A model generated the notes under the pieces. That model was not told the origin of the DNA, searched no databases, and saw nothing but the letters and a program-made list of their open reading frames with translations. Positions 24,701 through 33,412 of a DNA stretch of 64,000 bases are shown one piece after another. This stretch comes from Methanocorpusculum sp. Lineage in GTDB: Archaea; Halobacteriota; Methanomicrobia; Methanomicrobiales; Methanocorpusculaceae. The stretch spans positions 62,001-126,000 of the forward strand of contig JAFQTT010000007.1 in NCBI GenBank assembly GCA_017408885.1. Reading direction: 5' to 3'. The position numbers were made by a program, and so were the translations under genes. Position 1 is the first letter of the stretch, and each line of letters opens with the position of its first letter.

Positions 24701-25399
24701 ATGGTTAATATTGCAGATTTCGAGAAAATATCCGCAGAGTTAAAGGAACTTATCGGACTTGAAGGATCTCCGGTCGCAGTAAAAATTGCTCAGTCACCAG
24801 AAGACATCCCAGAAGGAATCCCGGAAATTGAGGAAGCAACACGTCACTGCCGCATGGTATCTCTCGCACGCGAAGGACAGGTGTTCTACGCAACCGATGC
24901 AAAACACCAGTGCGGTGGAGGAGCATGGGCTCTTGGTCTTCGCGAGAAGGGAGCTACCTTAAAGACCGGACAGCACTACTTCAAACTTGGCAAATACGAG
25001 ACCATCAACTCTTCCAGAAGAACCATGGAAGGTGTCCCAAGTCTCCCGCAGGAAAGCTACGCAACAATCTATGCACCACTCGAGAAGGCAAACTTCGAGC
25101 CGTCTGTTGTTCTCATCTTCGCAAAACCGATGGCCATGCTCAAGCTTGCACAGAGTACTCTTTACAACGTAGGCGGCAGAATCTATCCTGAGTTTGCAGG
25201 AATTCAGTCCATCTGTTCCGACACTACCGCATATGTTCTCTTAAACGGAAAGCCGAACTTCTCTCTTGGATGTGACGGTTCCCGTAAGTTCTCCGGAATC
25301 AAGGACGAAGAGATGGTTGCCGGATTCCCGATTGAAGTAATCGCAGATGTTGCAGAAAACTTAAAGAAGGTTACTGCAGCACCAGGATCCAAGAAATAA
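24701..25399 (+). CDS. DUF169 domain protein
   Basis: A 232-residue member of the DUF169 family, common in methanogens and of unknown function. Characteristic parts are the N-terminal ISAELKELIGLEGSPVAVKI, the cysteine-bearing RHCRMVSLAREGQVFYAT and HQCGGGAWALGL, VVLIFAKPMAMLKLAQSTLY, and the late SLGCDGSRKFSGI. The conserved cysteines suggest metal or redox-cofactor binding. ATG 24701 is preferred because a TATA box lies 26 bases upstream; ATG 24680, seven residues earlier, is inside that distance. Confidence 0.8.
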   Translation: MVNIADFEKISAELKELIGLEGSPVAVKIAQSPEDIPEGIPEIEEATRHCRMVSLAREGQVFYATDAKHQCGGGAWALGLREKGATLKTGQHYFKLGKYETINSSRRTMEGVPSLPQESYATIYAPLEKANFEPSVVLIFAKPMAMLKLAQSTLYNVGGRIYPEFAGIQSICSDTTAYVLLNGKPNFSLGCDGSRKFSGIKDEEMVAGFPIEVIADVAENLKKVTAAPGSKK

Positions 25400-25407
25400 C
25401 AACCCTC

Positions 25408-25428
25408 TTTTTTTCGGTTCAATGAACC
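25408..25428. terminator. Poly-T terminator followed by a perfect palindrome
   Basis: Seven T (25408-25414) follow the DUF169 stop. Next to them GGTTCA-A-TGAACC (25416-25428) is a perfect 6-bp inverted repeat with a 1-base centre, about 70 bases upstream of the DJ-1 gene. It may belong to that gene's promoter. Confidence 0.5.
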
Positions 25429-25495
25429 ACTTAATTCATAAAATCCACCCTCTGAATACGGGTTGTTTATCAACTCTCAAAACCAACATTATACC

Positions 25496-26008
25496 ATGAA
25501 AGTTCTTCTCGCAATCGCATCAGACAGATTCATGGATGAAGCATACACCATTCCAAAGCAGGCACTCGAAGCAGCAGGCGTTGAATGTGTAACAGCAGCA
25601 CCTGTTAAGGGAACCTGTTACGGTATGCACGGCGAAATCGTTGAAGCAGACATCGCATTCGCAGATGTCAACGCAGACGAGTTTGACGGAATCATTATCG
25701 GCGGCGGAATCGGATGTCAGGACCAGCTCTGGAGATGTGAAGAGCTCATCGATATCGCAAACAAAATCGGAAACAACGGCAAGTTCGCAGCAGCAATCTG
25801 CTTAGCTCCGGTCATCCTCGGTGAGGCAGGACTCTTAAACGGCAAGAAGGCAACCACCTTACAGACTCCGGCATGTATCCGCGTATTACAGCTCGACAAT
25901 GCAGAGATTGTCTCTGATAACGTTGTTGTTGACGGAAACATCATCACCGCAAAGTCACCATTCGACGCAAAGGCATTTGCAGACGCAATCCTCTCCGTTA
26001 TCCAGTAA
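25496..26008 (+). CDS. DJ-1/PfpI family protein
   Basis: A 170-residue DJ-1/PfpI protein with the family nucleophile elbow AAAICLAPVIL (Cys about 101) and upstream GIIIGGGIGCQDQLW. The acidic residue near the cysteine and the small beta-alpha fold fit chaperone or glyoxalase-like members. The frame is open 33 bases upstream, but ATG 25496 begins the typical MKVLLAIASDRF strand; a TATA-like TTTATC near 25466 suggests a leaderless start. Followed after three bases by the TPR gene. Confidence 0.88.
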   Translation: MKVLLAIASDRFMDEAYTIPKQALEAAGVECVTAAPVKGTCYGMHGEIVEADIAFADVNADEFDGIIIGGGIGCQDQLWRCEELIDIANKIGNNGKFAAAICLAPVILGEAGLLNGKKATTLQTPACIRVLQLDNAEIVSDNVVVDGNIITAKSPFDAKAFADAILSVIQ

Positions 26009-26011
26009 TTT

Positions 26012-27853
26012 ATGGAAAATACCATACCGGACCCGGCGGCACTTTCTGCCGCCCTCGAGCTTTTCAACGCTGGAAAATATGACGAAGTAATCAGCTTCGC
26101 ATCAGGCACAACCGACCCGGCATTAATGCTTTTATCAGCCAGAAGCTATGCGGCTGTTGCAAAATATGACATCGCAGAGTCACTTCTTCGGTCTCTTATT
26201 CGAATAATGCCGGGATCATCCTACGTCCACAGCTATTTAGGAGACGTCCTTTTAGCTGTTGGAAATGAAGGAGCAGAAGCAGAGTTTGCAAAAGCAATCA
26301 CTCTCGACCCGGAAAACCTTCCGGCAGTCAGACAGTACGCAGAACTTGTAATTGAAAGAGGTGACCTGAGAGGAGCAATTCCTGCCCTTCGAACTCTTGT
26401 TCGAAACAGCGGAAATGATGAGGATGTAAAAACCCTCATAAAGACATTAACCGCTGTCGGAGAAGCAGACGAAGCAGTAAGTCTGCATCGCAGAACCTTC
26501 AGTGAAGACGAGTTCAGCGTTGAGTACATCGAAGCACTCCTTGCATCCGGCGAGTTCCAGAAAGCATTAAACTTAGCTCTTCGCGGATGGACAGAAACAA
26601 AAGATACCGCATATCTGCGCCTCGATTTGGAAGCACTCGCTGAAATCGACAAAGAAGCCGCAGAAAAAGCATATCGGTCGGCTCTTGACAGCTTTGAAGA
26701 GGCTGAAATTGCTGATGAAAATGTATCTGCAATCCGCTTCTCATTTGTGCTTCTGGAAAAGTATCTCGAAAACTACGATGCCGCAGAGTTCGAACTATCA
26801 CATCTGCTCACACCTGAAGCGGACGCAGTCTATTATCTTCTTTCAGCAGAACTTGCCGCAAAGAAAGATGAAGGAGAAAGAGCGTCTTCAATCTACCGCG
26901 GATTAATCGATTCACTTATGAAGCATGACACCGACTGGGAAACAGCAGAGCTTGTAATCGACAGGTATGTCTCATTCCTCTCCGCAGTTCGTTCAAAAGA
27001 AGAGGTTGCAGGAGTTATCAGTGTTGCTCTATCGGCATATCCGCATGCTGTATGTCTTGCCAAAATCGGTGAGGCATATGAAAATGCAGGAGCGGACAGT
27101 CAGGCAAAGGACTGGTTCTACCGTTCGTACCGCGCAGACTACCTAAACGGAGGTCTGGCATACGCAGGATATCTGAAAAGAAGCAAAGCATTCCGCGAAG
27201 CTGATACAGTTATCCGATACATCCTGACAAACGCAGAGTCGGTCTCTGACTTAGAACACGCATCAGACATCATCCTGAATGGAGACTCAGCACTTTACCA
27301 GCTCGAAAAGTCGCGCGGGCTAGTTCAAAAAAGCCTTGCTTCAGTTTCCGACCGCTTAACATCCAAAGGCCGCGAAATGCTTTCAGCAGTTTATCTTTAT
27401 GCAGCTGTTGACGCTCTCGAGTGCGGAAGTTACGAAGACTGCAAATGGTTCTGTTTAGCAGGAATTGACGTTCTTCCGTGCTACCCTGCAACAATCAGCA
27501 TTCAGGACTTCACCGATATTCTGTCCAGAACCAAAGGAAGAGCAATCGCTGAGAGACCTATTCTTATTGAAAAAGCAGCCGAAGCAGCAGAAGATATAGC
27601 AGAAGAGGAGACAGTATCTGCCGAAGAGGACATTCTGCCAAACCTTGACGAGCGCGAGAAGAAACTTCTCTCATTCCTTCGCGAACACCGGGAAGCAACT
27701 GAGATGGATTTAAGAAGTGTTCTGGACACCAGAAGAGTTGCCGGAATCGTAAACAGCCTTCTTGCAAAAACAGCAGACTTCGGAGTTACTCTAATCGAGA
27801 AACGCGGAGTAGGTGAGAGAGGAGAGGTGTATGGTTATGTCGGCCGCAGATGA
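26012..27853 (+). CDS. TPR-repeat protein with C-terminal winged-helix-like domain
   Basis: A 613-residue protein, mostly antiparallel helices of TPR type: YVHSYLGDVLLAVGNEGAEA and ENLPAVRQYAELVIERGDLR are clear units, and helices continue to about residue 500. An acidic linker rich in Glu and Ala (about 515-545) leads to a final domain, LDEREKKLLSFLREHREATE then SVLDTRRVAGIVNSLL, that reads as a winged helix. It overlaps the next ATPase gene by 17 bases, so the two are probably partners. No enzymatic motif is seen. Confidence 0.75.
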   Translation: MENTIPDPAALSAALELFNAGKYDEVISFASGTTDPALMLLSARSYAAVAKYDIAESLLRSLIRIMPGSSYVHSYLGDVLLAVGNEGAEAEFAKAITLDPENLPAVRQYAELVIERGDLRGAIPALRTLVRNSGNDEDVKTLIKTLTAVGEADEAVSLHRRTFSEDEFSVEYIEALLASGEFQKALNLALRGWTETKDTAYLRLDLEALAEIDKEAAEKAYRSALDSFEEAEIADENVSAIRFSFVLLEKYLENYDAAEFELSHLLTPEADAVYYLLSAELAAKKDEGERASSIYRGLIDSLMKHDTDWETAELVIDRYVSFLSAVRSKEEVAGVISVALSAYPHAVCLAKIGEAYENAGADSQAKDWFYRSYRADYLNGGLAYAGYLKRSKAFREADTVIRYILTNAESVSDLEHASDIILNGDSALYQLEKSRGLVQKSLASVSDRLTSKGREMLSAVYLYAAVDALECGSYEDCKWFCLAGIDVLPCYPATISIQDFTDILSRTKGRAIAERPILIEKAAEAAEDIAEEETVSAEEDILPNLDEREKKLLSFLREHREATEMDLRSVLDTRRVAGIVNSLLAKTADFGVTLIEKRGVGERGEVYGYVGRR

Positions 27854-29123
27854 CCTTCGTCTTGAAAGTATTGCAGTAATCACAGCTCTTAGGAGAGGTA
27901 CTGTCCCGAATGCAGGCCTGTCACGTCTTGCTGTAGGGCTTGAGGCAGAGGAGAAAGTTCTCTCTTCACAGCTCGAGTTCTGTGCCGCAGGGCATGCTGA
28001 CTGCAAATTTGTTCGGGGAGACTATGGTTCCGGAAAGACATTTCTGATTGCCAGAGCCGCAGAGATTGCAAGATCAAAAAAGTTCGTTGTCTCGCATGTC
28101 GTAATCTCCCCGGACACTCCGCTTCACAAACTCACTGCAGTCTACACAAAAATCTGTGCAGGGCTTTCCACTCAAAGCGAGGAACATGCATTAAAGAGCA
28201 TCATCGACACATGGATTTTCGGAATCGAAGACAGACTTATAGAGACCGGGATCGATGAGAATGATGAGCGTCTTGCAGAACTCACCGAAAAAGAAATTGA
28301 GTCATCTTTGGAGAGAGTTGCAGGAGTTAGTTCAGGCCTTGCCGCTGCTGTTCGTACATACTATGCCGCAAACAACCGTGGAGATTTCCAAACAGCCCAG
28401 GCGGCGGTTGGATGGATTTCAGGAGACACAACAGTTGCAAACCGCAGTTTCAAATCCCAGGCAGGTGTAAAAGGCTCGGTATCGGAAACAGATGCCCTGC
28501 TGTTTTTGAAAGGCATCGTTTACTTAATCCGTCAGGCAGGATTTGCCGGATTATTTGTGAGCTTTGACGAAGCAGAAACAGCCCAGGCATTCTCACGTCC
28601 TCAGCGCGAGAAGGGATATATCAACTTACGTCAGCTTGTTGATATGACGGACAAAAACGAGATTCCAGGATGCTTCTTCCTGTTTGCAGGAACTCCGGCA
28701 TTCTTTGAGAGTGCCAAAGGAATCCGCTCACTTCCGCCGCTCTATGACAGAATCGGAATAATCTCCGAAGACGGATTTGCAAACCCGATGCAGACACAGA
28801 TTGTGCTTTCAAAGTTCAACAGCGAGAAACTTGAAAAAGCCGCATACAAAGTCTCAGACATCTACAGTGAAGGATTCGGTCCTGTTGACACATCCCGCGT
28901 GTCTCCAGCCTTCATTCAGACTATGATTTCAAAGGTTACCGGAAGATTCGGCGGAAGAGTTGATGTTGTCCCAAGACTTTTCCTTCGCGAGTTTGTGGAT
29001 GTTCTGGATAAGTGTGCATTGTATGAGAACTACTCTCCGATGGAGAAGTATGCCTTTACTCCCGGAAACGGAGACACTCCGCTGAAGGCTGAAGAGAAGG
29101 CAGTCATGGAAATATCATGGTGA
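27837..29123 (+). CDS. BrxC/BrxD-like (DUF2791) P-loop ATPase
   Basis: A 428-residue ATPase resembling the BREX ATP-binding family (BrxD-like, DUF2791). Walker A is RGDYGSGKTFLIA (about 63-75), Walker B GLFVSFDEAET (about 245), and the family-typical ALRRGTVPNAGLSRLAVGLE opens the protein. Sensor-region FLFAGTPAFFESAKG follows. ATG 27837 is favoured because GGTG (27826-27829) is at proper distance; earlier in-frame starts sit on or before it. It overlaps the TPR gene by 17 bases. No BREX partners (PglZ, PglX methylase, BrxL) are nearby, so the function differs from classical BREX. Confidence 0.78.
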   Translation: MSAADDLRLESIAVITALRRGTVPNAGLSRLAVGLEAEEKVLSSQLEFCAAGHADCKFVRGDYGSGKTFLIARAAEIARSKKFVVSHVVISPDTPLHKLTAVYTKICAGLSTQSEEHALKSIIDTWIFGIEDRLIETGIDENDERLAELTEKEIESSLERVAGVSSGLAAAVRTYYAANNRGDFQTAQAAVGWISGDTTVANRSFKSQAGVKGSVSETDALLFLKGIVYLIRQAGFAGLFVSFDEAETAQAFSRPQREKGYINLRQLVDMTDKNEIPGCFFLFAGTPAFFESAKGIRSLPPLYDRIGIISEDGFANPMQTQIVLSKFNSEKLEKAAYKVSDIYSEGFGPVDTSRVSPAFIQTMISKVTGRFGGRVDVVPRLFLREFVDVLDKCALYENYSPMEKYAFTPGNGDTPLKAEEKAVMEISW

Positions 29124-29128
29124 TTTAG

Positions 29129-30070
29129 ATGGAAAAAACAACATATGTAAAAGATATCACAAACGAAACATCAGTGGATGCCCCGTTTGCAATTAAAAGA
29201 GCAGACTTAAGAGCAAAACGCGGAGAACAGTATCTCCACATCACAGTAACCGACAGAACAGGTGTCATTGAGGCAAAGTTCTTTGGAGAAAAGGCAGCAG
29301 AAGCAGCCCGATCAATTAAAACAGGACAGGTTTACCGCATTATTGGAACCGGAAAAGTTCCGCAGGGCGGAAGTCTTCTTATCGAATCCGAAAACGAAGA
29401 ATCCCTTGATGCAATTCTTGCCGGAGCTATCCCGCTTTCCGCAGGAGAAGACATGCTCTATATCTACACCCCGGCAAAGATTGAGGAGAATGCATCCGAG
29501 CTTCAGAAGATTGTTGCATCCATCCAGAACCAGAACCTCAGAATCTTTGTCGCATGCTGTCTCGACAGCAGATTCTACGAGTGTCCGGCTGCAATCCGCC
29601 GCCACCATGAGTATGTCGGGGGATTATGCGAGCACACTTTAGAGACAGTCAAAATCGCATTATCGATTATGGATACCATGCCGCGTACAAAAATTAACCG
29701 TGATATGGTTATCGCAGGCTGTGTCCTTCATGACATTGGAAAGATTTTCTGCTTTGATAAAGTTGGTCAGAACTATGTTCCAAACGACACATACAACCTA
29801 ATCGAGCACATCACAATGGGTATCATGTTCATCGATGAGTACAAATCTCTCTTAACCGATTCCCAGCTTTTACAGATTCGCCACATCATCCAGTCTCACC
29901 ACGGAATCTACGGAGACGTTGTACCTCTCACGGCTGAAGCATGGTTAGTCAACGAGGCAGACGGGGCAAGTTCCAGACTTCGCTCTATCGTTGATGACTT
30001 AGAAGCAATTCCGGCAGGTCAGAAGAAGAAGGGACTGCACTCTGAAAAGTTCCTCTGGAAGGCCATCTAA
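29129..30070 (+). CDS. OB-fold plus HD-domain protein (YhaM-like)
   Basis: A 313-residue protein with an N-terminal OB fold (about 10-95; YLHITVTDRTGVIEAKFFG) and an HD phosphohydrolase domain (about 155-270) with YVGGLCEHTLETVKIAL, VIAGCVLHDIGKI and IQSHHGIYG giving the metal ligands. This order matches YhaM/CBF1-type 3'-5' exoribonucleases. Exonuclease activity is likely but unproven. GGTGAT before the ATG is a strong Shine-Dalgarno, five bases after the ATPase gene, so the three genes form an operon. Confidence 0.85.
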   Translation: MEKTTYVKDITNETSVDAPFAIKRADLRAKRGEQYLHITVTDRTGVIEAKFFGEKAAEAARSIKTGQVYRIIGTGKVPQGGSLLIESENEESLDAILAGAIPLSAGEDMLYIYTPAKIEENASELQKIVASIQNQNLRIFVACCLDSRFYECPAAIRRHHEYVGGLCEHTLETVKIALSIMDTMPRTKINRDMVIAGCVLHDIGKIFCFDKVGQNYVPNDTYNLIEHITMGIMFIDEYKSLLTDSQLLQIRHIIQSHHGIYGDVVPLTAEAWLVNEADGASSRLRSIVDDLEAIPAGQKKKGLHSEKFLWKAI

Positions 30071-30121
30071 AACCTCCTTTTTTCCAAACAATTACAATCT
30101 TCCGCGTCAAACATATAATAA

Positions 30122-31003
30122 ATGACTGCCGGTGACTTCTACCGTATCGAATTTCGCATACAAAACAGTGTCAGAAAATACTACCTGATTAGAGAAATCT
30201 TCACAGACTCAAAGAAGTTCTCTGCCTCCCGCCTTATTACATCAGGAACTCCGCCTACCAGAAGAGAAACTGACCGCTGTGCATCCCTTTTCGGCTTTGA
30301 GTTAGAGCTGAAATGCATCGCAAAAGCCGCAAAGTACAGATCTGAAAATTTCAGATTCGAAGAAGAGGGTGACACCGATGCAGTATTCGAGATAGAACGC
30401 TTCCGTCTATTACAGGCCAGAAAACAGCAGATGAAGTCAGCAGACCATTTCTTTGAGTATGCTGCATCCCACAAGGCAGTCACATTCGAGGCAGAAGAAA
30501 TCTCAAAGATGTTTTCATCAGGCATGATACCGCGCGGAAAGACACTTTCTGAAGTAAACCTTGTGCAGAACCTGAAAAACGCATGGGAGATGCGTGATGG
30601 AAAGATGCCTTCGATTCACAAAATCGTAAAAATACATCAGGCACTCTCGGCAAACCTTGGAAAAGAAGCACTCACCGCAGAACAAAAGACATCAATTGAA
30701 AAACAGCTTCGGATATTCTCTGAAAAAATAAAAGACGGATTCTATCCATTCGAGCAGTGTAAAATCTTCTACAACTCTGTAAAAGAAATTACAGGAGACG
30801 AAGTATTCTCTGGAGACATCTACCACATGCTTTTGTCGCAGTTCGGATACACCTTCCCTCTTGACAAAGCAGAAGAGTTCGAAGATGCAGTATTATTCGC
30901 AGAAGAAGAAAACCCCGCACTCGAATACGACATCAGACAGCTCAACGAAGCAATATTTACCGTAAAGACAGGCGGAAAACAGAAACAGCTTGAATTATTC
31001 TAG
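30122..31003 (+). CDS. Unassigned protein, Fic-like helical region without the catalytic motif
   Basis: A 293-residue protein of unknown function. The N-terminal 70 residues are basic and beta-rich. Residues about 140-180 (SEVNLVQNLKNAWEM, then IHKIVKIHQALSANL) look like the helices preceding the Fic active site, with its glutamate-asparagine and I-x-x-IH patterns, but no HPFxxGNGR is present. The tail is acidic and ends KQKQLELF, which fits the archaeal PCNA-interacting pattern QxxLxxF. Both comparisons are by eye. It lies 51 bases after the HD gene. Confidence 0.5.
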   Translation: MTAGDFYRIEFRIQNSVRKYYLIREIFTDSKKFSASRLITSGTPPTRRETDRCASLFGFELELKCIAKAAKYRSENFRFEEEGDTDAVFEIERFRLLQARKQQMKSADHFFEYAASHKAVTFEAEEISKMFSSGMIPRGKTLSEVNLVQNLKNAWEMRDGKMPSIHKIVKIHQALSANLGKEALTAEQKTSIEKQLRIFSEKIKDGFYPFEQCKIFYNSVKEITGDEVFSGDIYHMLLSQFGYTFPLDKAEEFEDAVLFAEEENPALEYDIRQLNEAIFTVKTGGKQKQLELF

Positions 31004-31008
31004 GCAGA

Positions 31009-31656
31009 TTACCATACGCTTCCGTCAACGCGTTTGGTACTCTTTGCCGGGGCACTTTTTTTATGCAGGACTTCATTTGGATGAAGACGTCTGTAAAGCA
31101 GATTTCCATCCTCGATTACAACCGAAGAATCGCAGTCACGCAGGAATTTTAGTTCGCGAACAGGCTTTGCGCAGACCAGAAGAAACTGAATATCGCATCC
31201 ATAAAGGCGTTCTAAAAGCTCGCGTTTTAAAGATACCTCAGATGCAATTCCGGCTTTTGCAGGATTTACAATAACCTCTCCGAAAACTCTGATGCCGTCA
31301 GATGTTTTCACAAGGAAATCCACCTCTGCTGCAACCCTGCCGTTTACTTTAAACCTGATTCCGCCATCCTTCGAATACCAGAGCCCGTCTTTGGCATACT
31401 TATCATAGGGAACATACAAAGCATCCGAAAACTTTGCGGCAACAGAATCCACAGCAGGCGATACTTCTCCTTCCTGCAGTAAGATTTCGTAAACAAGAGC
31501 TTCAAAAAATTCGCCTGCCGCTGAACGGTGAAGAGGGGATTCTTCATCGTAGAGTGCGGCACGTGTTGGTTTTGGGAGGTGAATGGCCGCACGCCGAATC
31601 TCTCCGCTGGAAATTTCAGCGTTGTTTAAGAGCTCGGCGACTTCGGCAGCTGACAT
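31009..31656 (-). CDS. Unassigned protein, possible degenerate nuclease fold
   Basis: A 215-residue protein not recognised. After a helical start (SAAEVAELLNNAEISSGEIR) it has EVDFLVKTSDGIRVFGEVIV (about 111-130), which has the spacing of a PD-(D/E)xK core, but the lysine of ExK is replaced by isoleucine. A basic tail follows (KSAPAKSTKRVDGSVW). It begins directly after the gltX stop on the same strand and is probably co-transcribed. It could be a DNA- or RNA-binding protein. Confidence 0.5.
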   Translation of the reverse strand: MSAAEVAELLNNAEISSGEIRRAAIHLPKPTRAALYDEESPLHRSAAGEFFEALVYEILLQEGEVSPAVDSVAAKFSDALYVPYDKYAKDGLWYSKDGGIRFKVNGRVAAEVDFLVKTSDGIRVFGEVIVNPAKAGIASEVSLKRELLERLYGCDIQFLLVCAKPVRELKFLRDCDSSVVIEDGNLLYRRLHPNEVLHKKSAPAKSTKRVDGSVW

Positions 31657-33339
31657 TTATCTGTGGGTATGATATGCGACAGCTTTTCCGTTCTCGACTG
31701 CGTCAATCTTTGCAAATCCGACGCGCTCGAACTGAACAATCTTTCCTTCGTAGTCTAAGACCTCTGGCTCTGCAAATCCTTCCTGCATTCCCTCTGGAGT
31801 AAGAAGAGAACATGGCACTGCTTTCTCTGCCGGAAGCCACTGGATAATCGGGGCTTTCTCTTTTCTTGCCTCAGCAAGAGAGTCGCCTGCATATTCAGCG
31901 GTTGCGTCTCCTGTCATTCTGATATTGAAGAGATCTTTTAATCTGAGCATTCCGCCCTTCTCAACTTCTGCACGCGGCAGGAGAACCTTTCCTGTGAACG
32001 GTAAAAGACGCTCCCCTCTCTCCGGCTTGTTCGGATAGACCGGTGCGTGTGCAGTCATCTCAGGAGCATCTGCAACGGTGACTTCGACTGCATCAGGAAC
32101 AAAGAAGTATCTGTCTGCATCTGCATCAATAATTGCCTTGTTTGCGGCAAAGAGGTTCTCCCAGGAGAATGAGATGTCAGTGTCTCCCATACCGATATCG
32201 ACAACAGCTCCGCGAACTGCTTCTGCCTGGATTCCGCGTCTTGCTAATGCGCGAAGGGTTCCTAAATGGATGTCATCCCATCCGGTGTAGAGCCCCTCAT
32301 TGATTCCTTTTCTCATGCCAGAAGTGGAAAGCTCAAGTCCTGCAATAGACATTCTTCCGTAATGGTAGAAGTACGGCATCTTCCATCCGAAGTAGTTGTA
32401 GATGTACTCCTGACGGCGGGTGTTTGCGATGTGGTCTTTGCCGCGAATGACATGCGTCATTCCAAGGAGATGGTCATCAACTGCAACAGAGAAGTTCATG
32501 AGAGGATAGACGAAGATTTCCGGCTTTCTCGGGTGCTTTGGTTCCTTTAAGACACGCATTGCAGCGAAATCACGAACTGCCGGGTCCGGGTGTGCAATGT
32601 CGGTCTTGACACGCATGGTAATCTCTCCTTCCTCGTACTTTCCAGCGAGCATATCATCGAAACGTTTTAAGTTCTCTTCGACTGATAAATCGCGGCACGG
32701 ACAGGCCTGCTTCTTGAGCTTTAAGTCTCTAAACTCAGCATTGTCACAGTCACACATGTATGCTCCGCCGAGTTTGATTAACTCGCGGGCGAGGTCATAG
32801 TAAATCTCGAAACGGTCTGACTGATAGACAACATCAGTGATGCCGATTCCAAGCCACTTGAGATCTTCTGAGACCATATCATATGCTTCAGGGTCAACAC
32901 GTTTCGGATCAGTATCTTCGACACGGTAATAGAATTTTCCGCCGTATTTTTTGACGTAGTAGTCATTTAATACGGAAGCTCTGGCATGGCCTAAGTGAAG
33001 CGGACCTGACGGGTTTGGAGCAAAACGCATGACAACGCCGCCTTCTGCGTCCGGAAGAGTTGGAAGCTCGTGGATGCGTTCCTTTTTCTCATGCATCTTT
33101 TCGATTGCCTCAGGGTTTAACTCACGAAGCTGTGCTTCGCGTTCCTCTGCGGAAAGTGCCTCGACCTTGGCTAAGATTGCCGGAAGCATGGCGTTGATTT
33201 CCTTTGCCTGAGAGCGAAGCTCAGGGTGTGCACCCATCACGCTTCCAAGGACTGCTCCCGCACGCGGAACAGCCTTGTTTTTGACGGCGTTCTGAAGGGC
33301 AAGAATGTATATATCGTTTTCAAGATTGCTGTCGGCCAT
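31657..33339 (-). CDS. gltX: Glutamyl-tRNA synthetase, archaeal type
   Basis: A 560-residue class I synthetase charging tRNA-Glu (and likely tRNA-Gln in archaea that use the amidotransferase route). HIGH-type motif FAPNPSGPLHLGHARASVLN near residue 110, KMSKS-type LSTSGMRKG near residue 340, then a beta-barrel anticodon-binding domain of the GlnRS/archaeal GluRS kind. The first 100 residues form the usual helical extension. Length is typical. Confidence 0.96.
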   Translation of the reverse strand: MADSNLENDIYILALQNAVKNKAVPRAGAVLGSVMGAHPELRSQAKEINAMLPAILAKVEALSAEEREAQLRELNPEAIEKMHEKKERIHELPTLPDAEGGVVMRFAPNPSGPLHLGHARASVLNDYYVKKYGGKFYYRVEDTDPKRVDPEAYDMVSEDLKWLGIGITDVVYQSDRFEIYYDLARELIKLGGAYMCDCDNAEFRDLKLKKQACPCRDLSVEENLKRFDDMLAGKYEEGEITMRVKTDIAHPDPAVRDFAAMRVLKEPKHPRKPEIFVYPLMNFSVAVDDHLLGMTHVIRGKDHIANTRRQEYIYNYFGWKMPYFYHYGRMSIAGLELSTSGMRKGINEGLYTGWDDIHLGTLRALARRGIQAEAVRGAVVDIGMGDTDISFSWENLFAANKAIIDADADRYFFVPDAVEVTVADAPEMTAHAPVYPNKPERGERLLPFTGKVLLPRAEVEKGGMLRLKDLFNIRMTGDATAEYAGDSLAEARKEKAPIIQWLPAEKAVPCSLLTPEGMQEGFAEPEVLDYEGKIVQFERVGFAKIDAVENGKAVAYHTHR

Positions 33340-33412
33340 ATTTGGTGTATAATATTAGTTGGGATTGATGTTTAAGGTAACTACTGGATTTCGAAAAAAA
33401 GTATTGATGAGC

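Noticed and set aside
27837-29123. A complete BREX defence system
   Set aside because: Only the BrxC/D-like ATPase is present; no PglZ, PglX, BrxL, BrxA or BrxB candidates are within the window.
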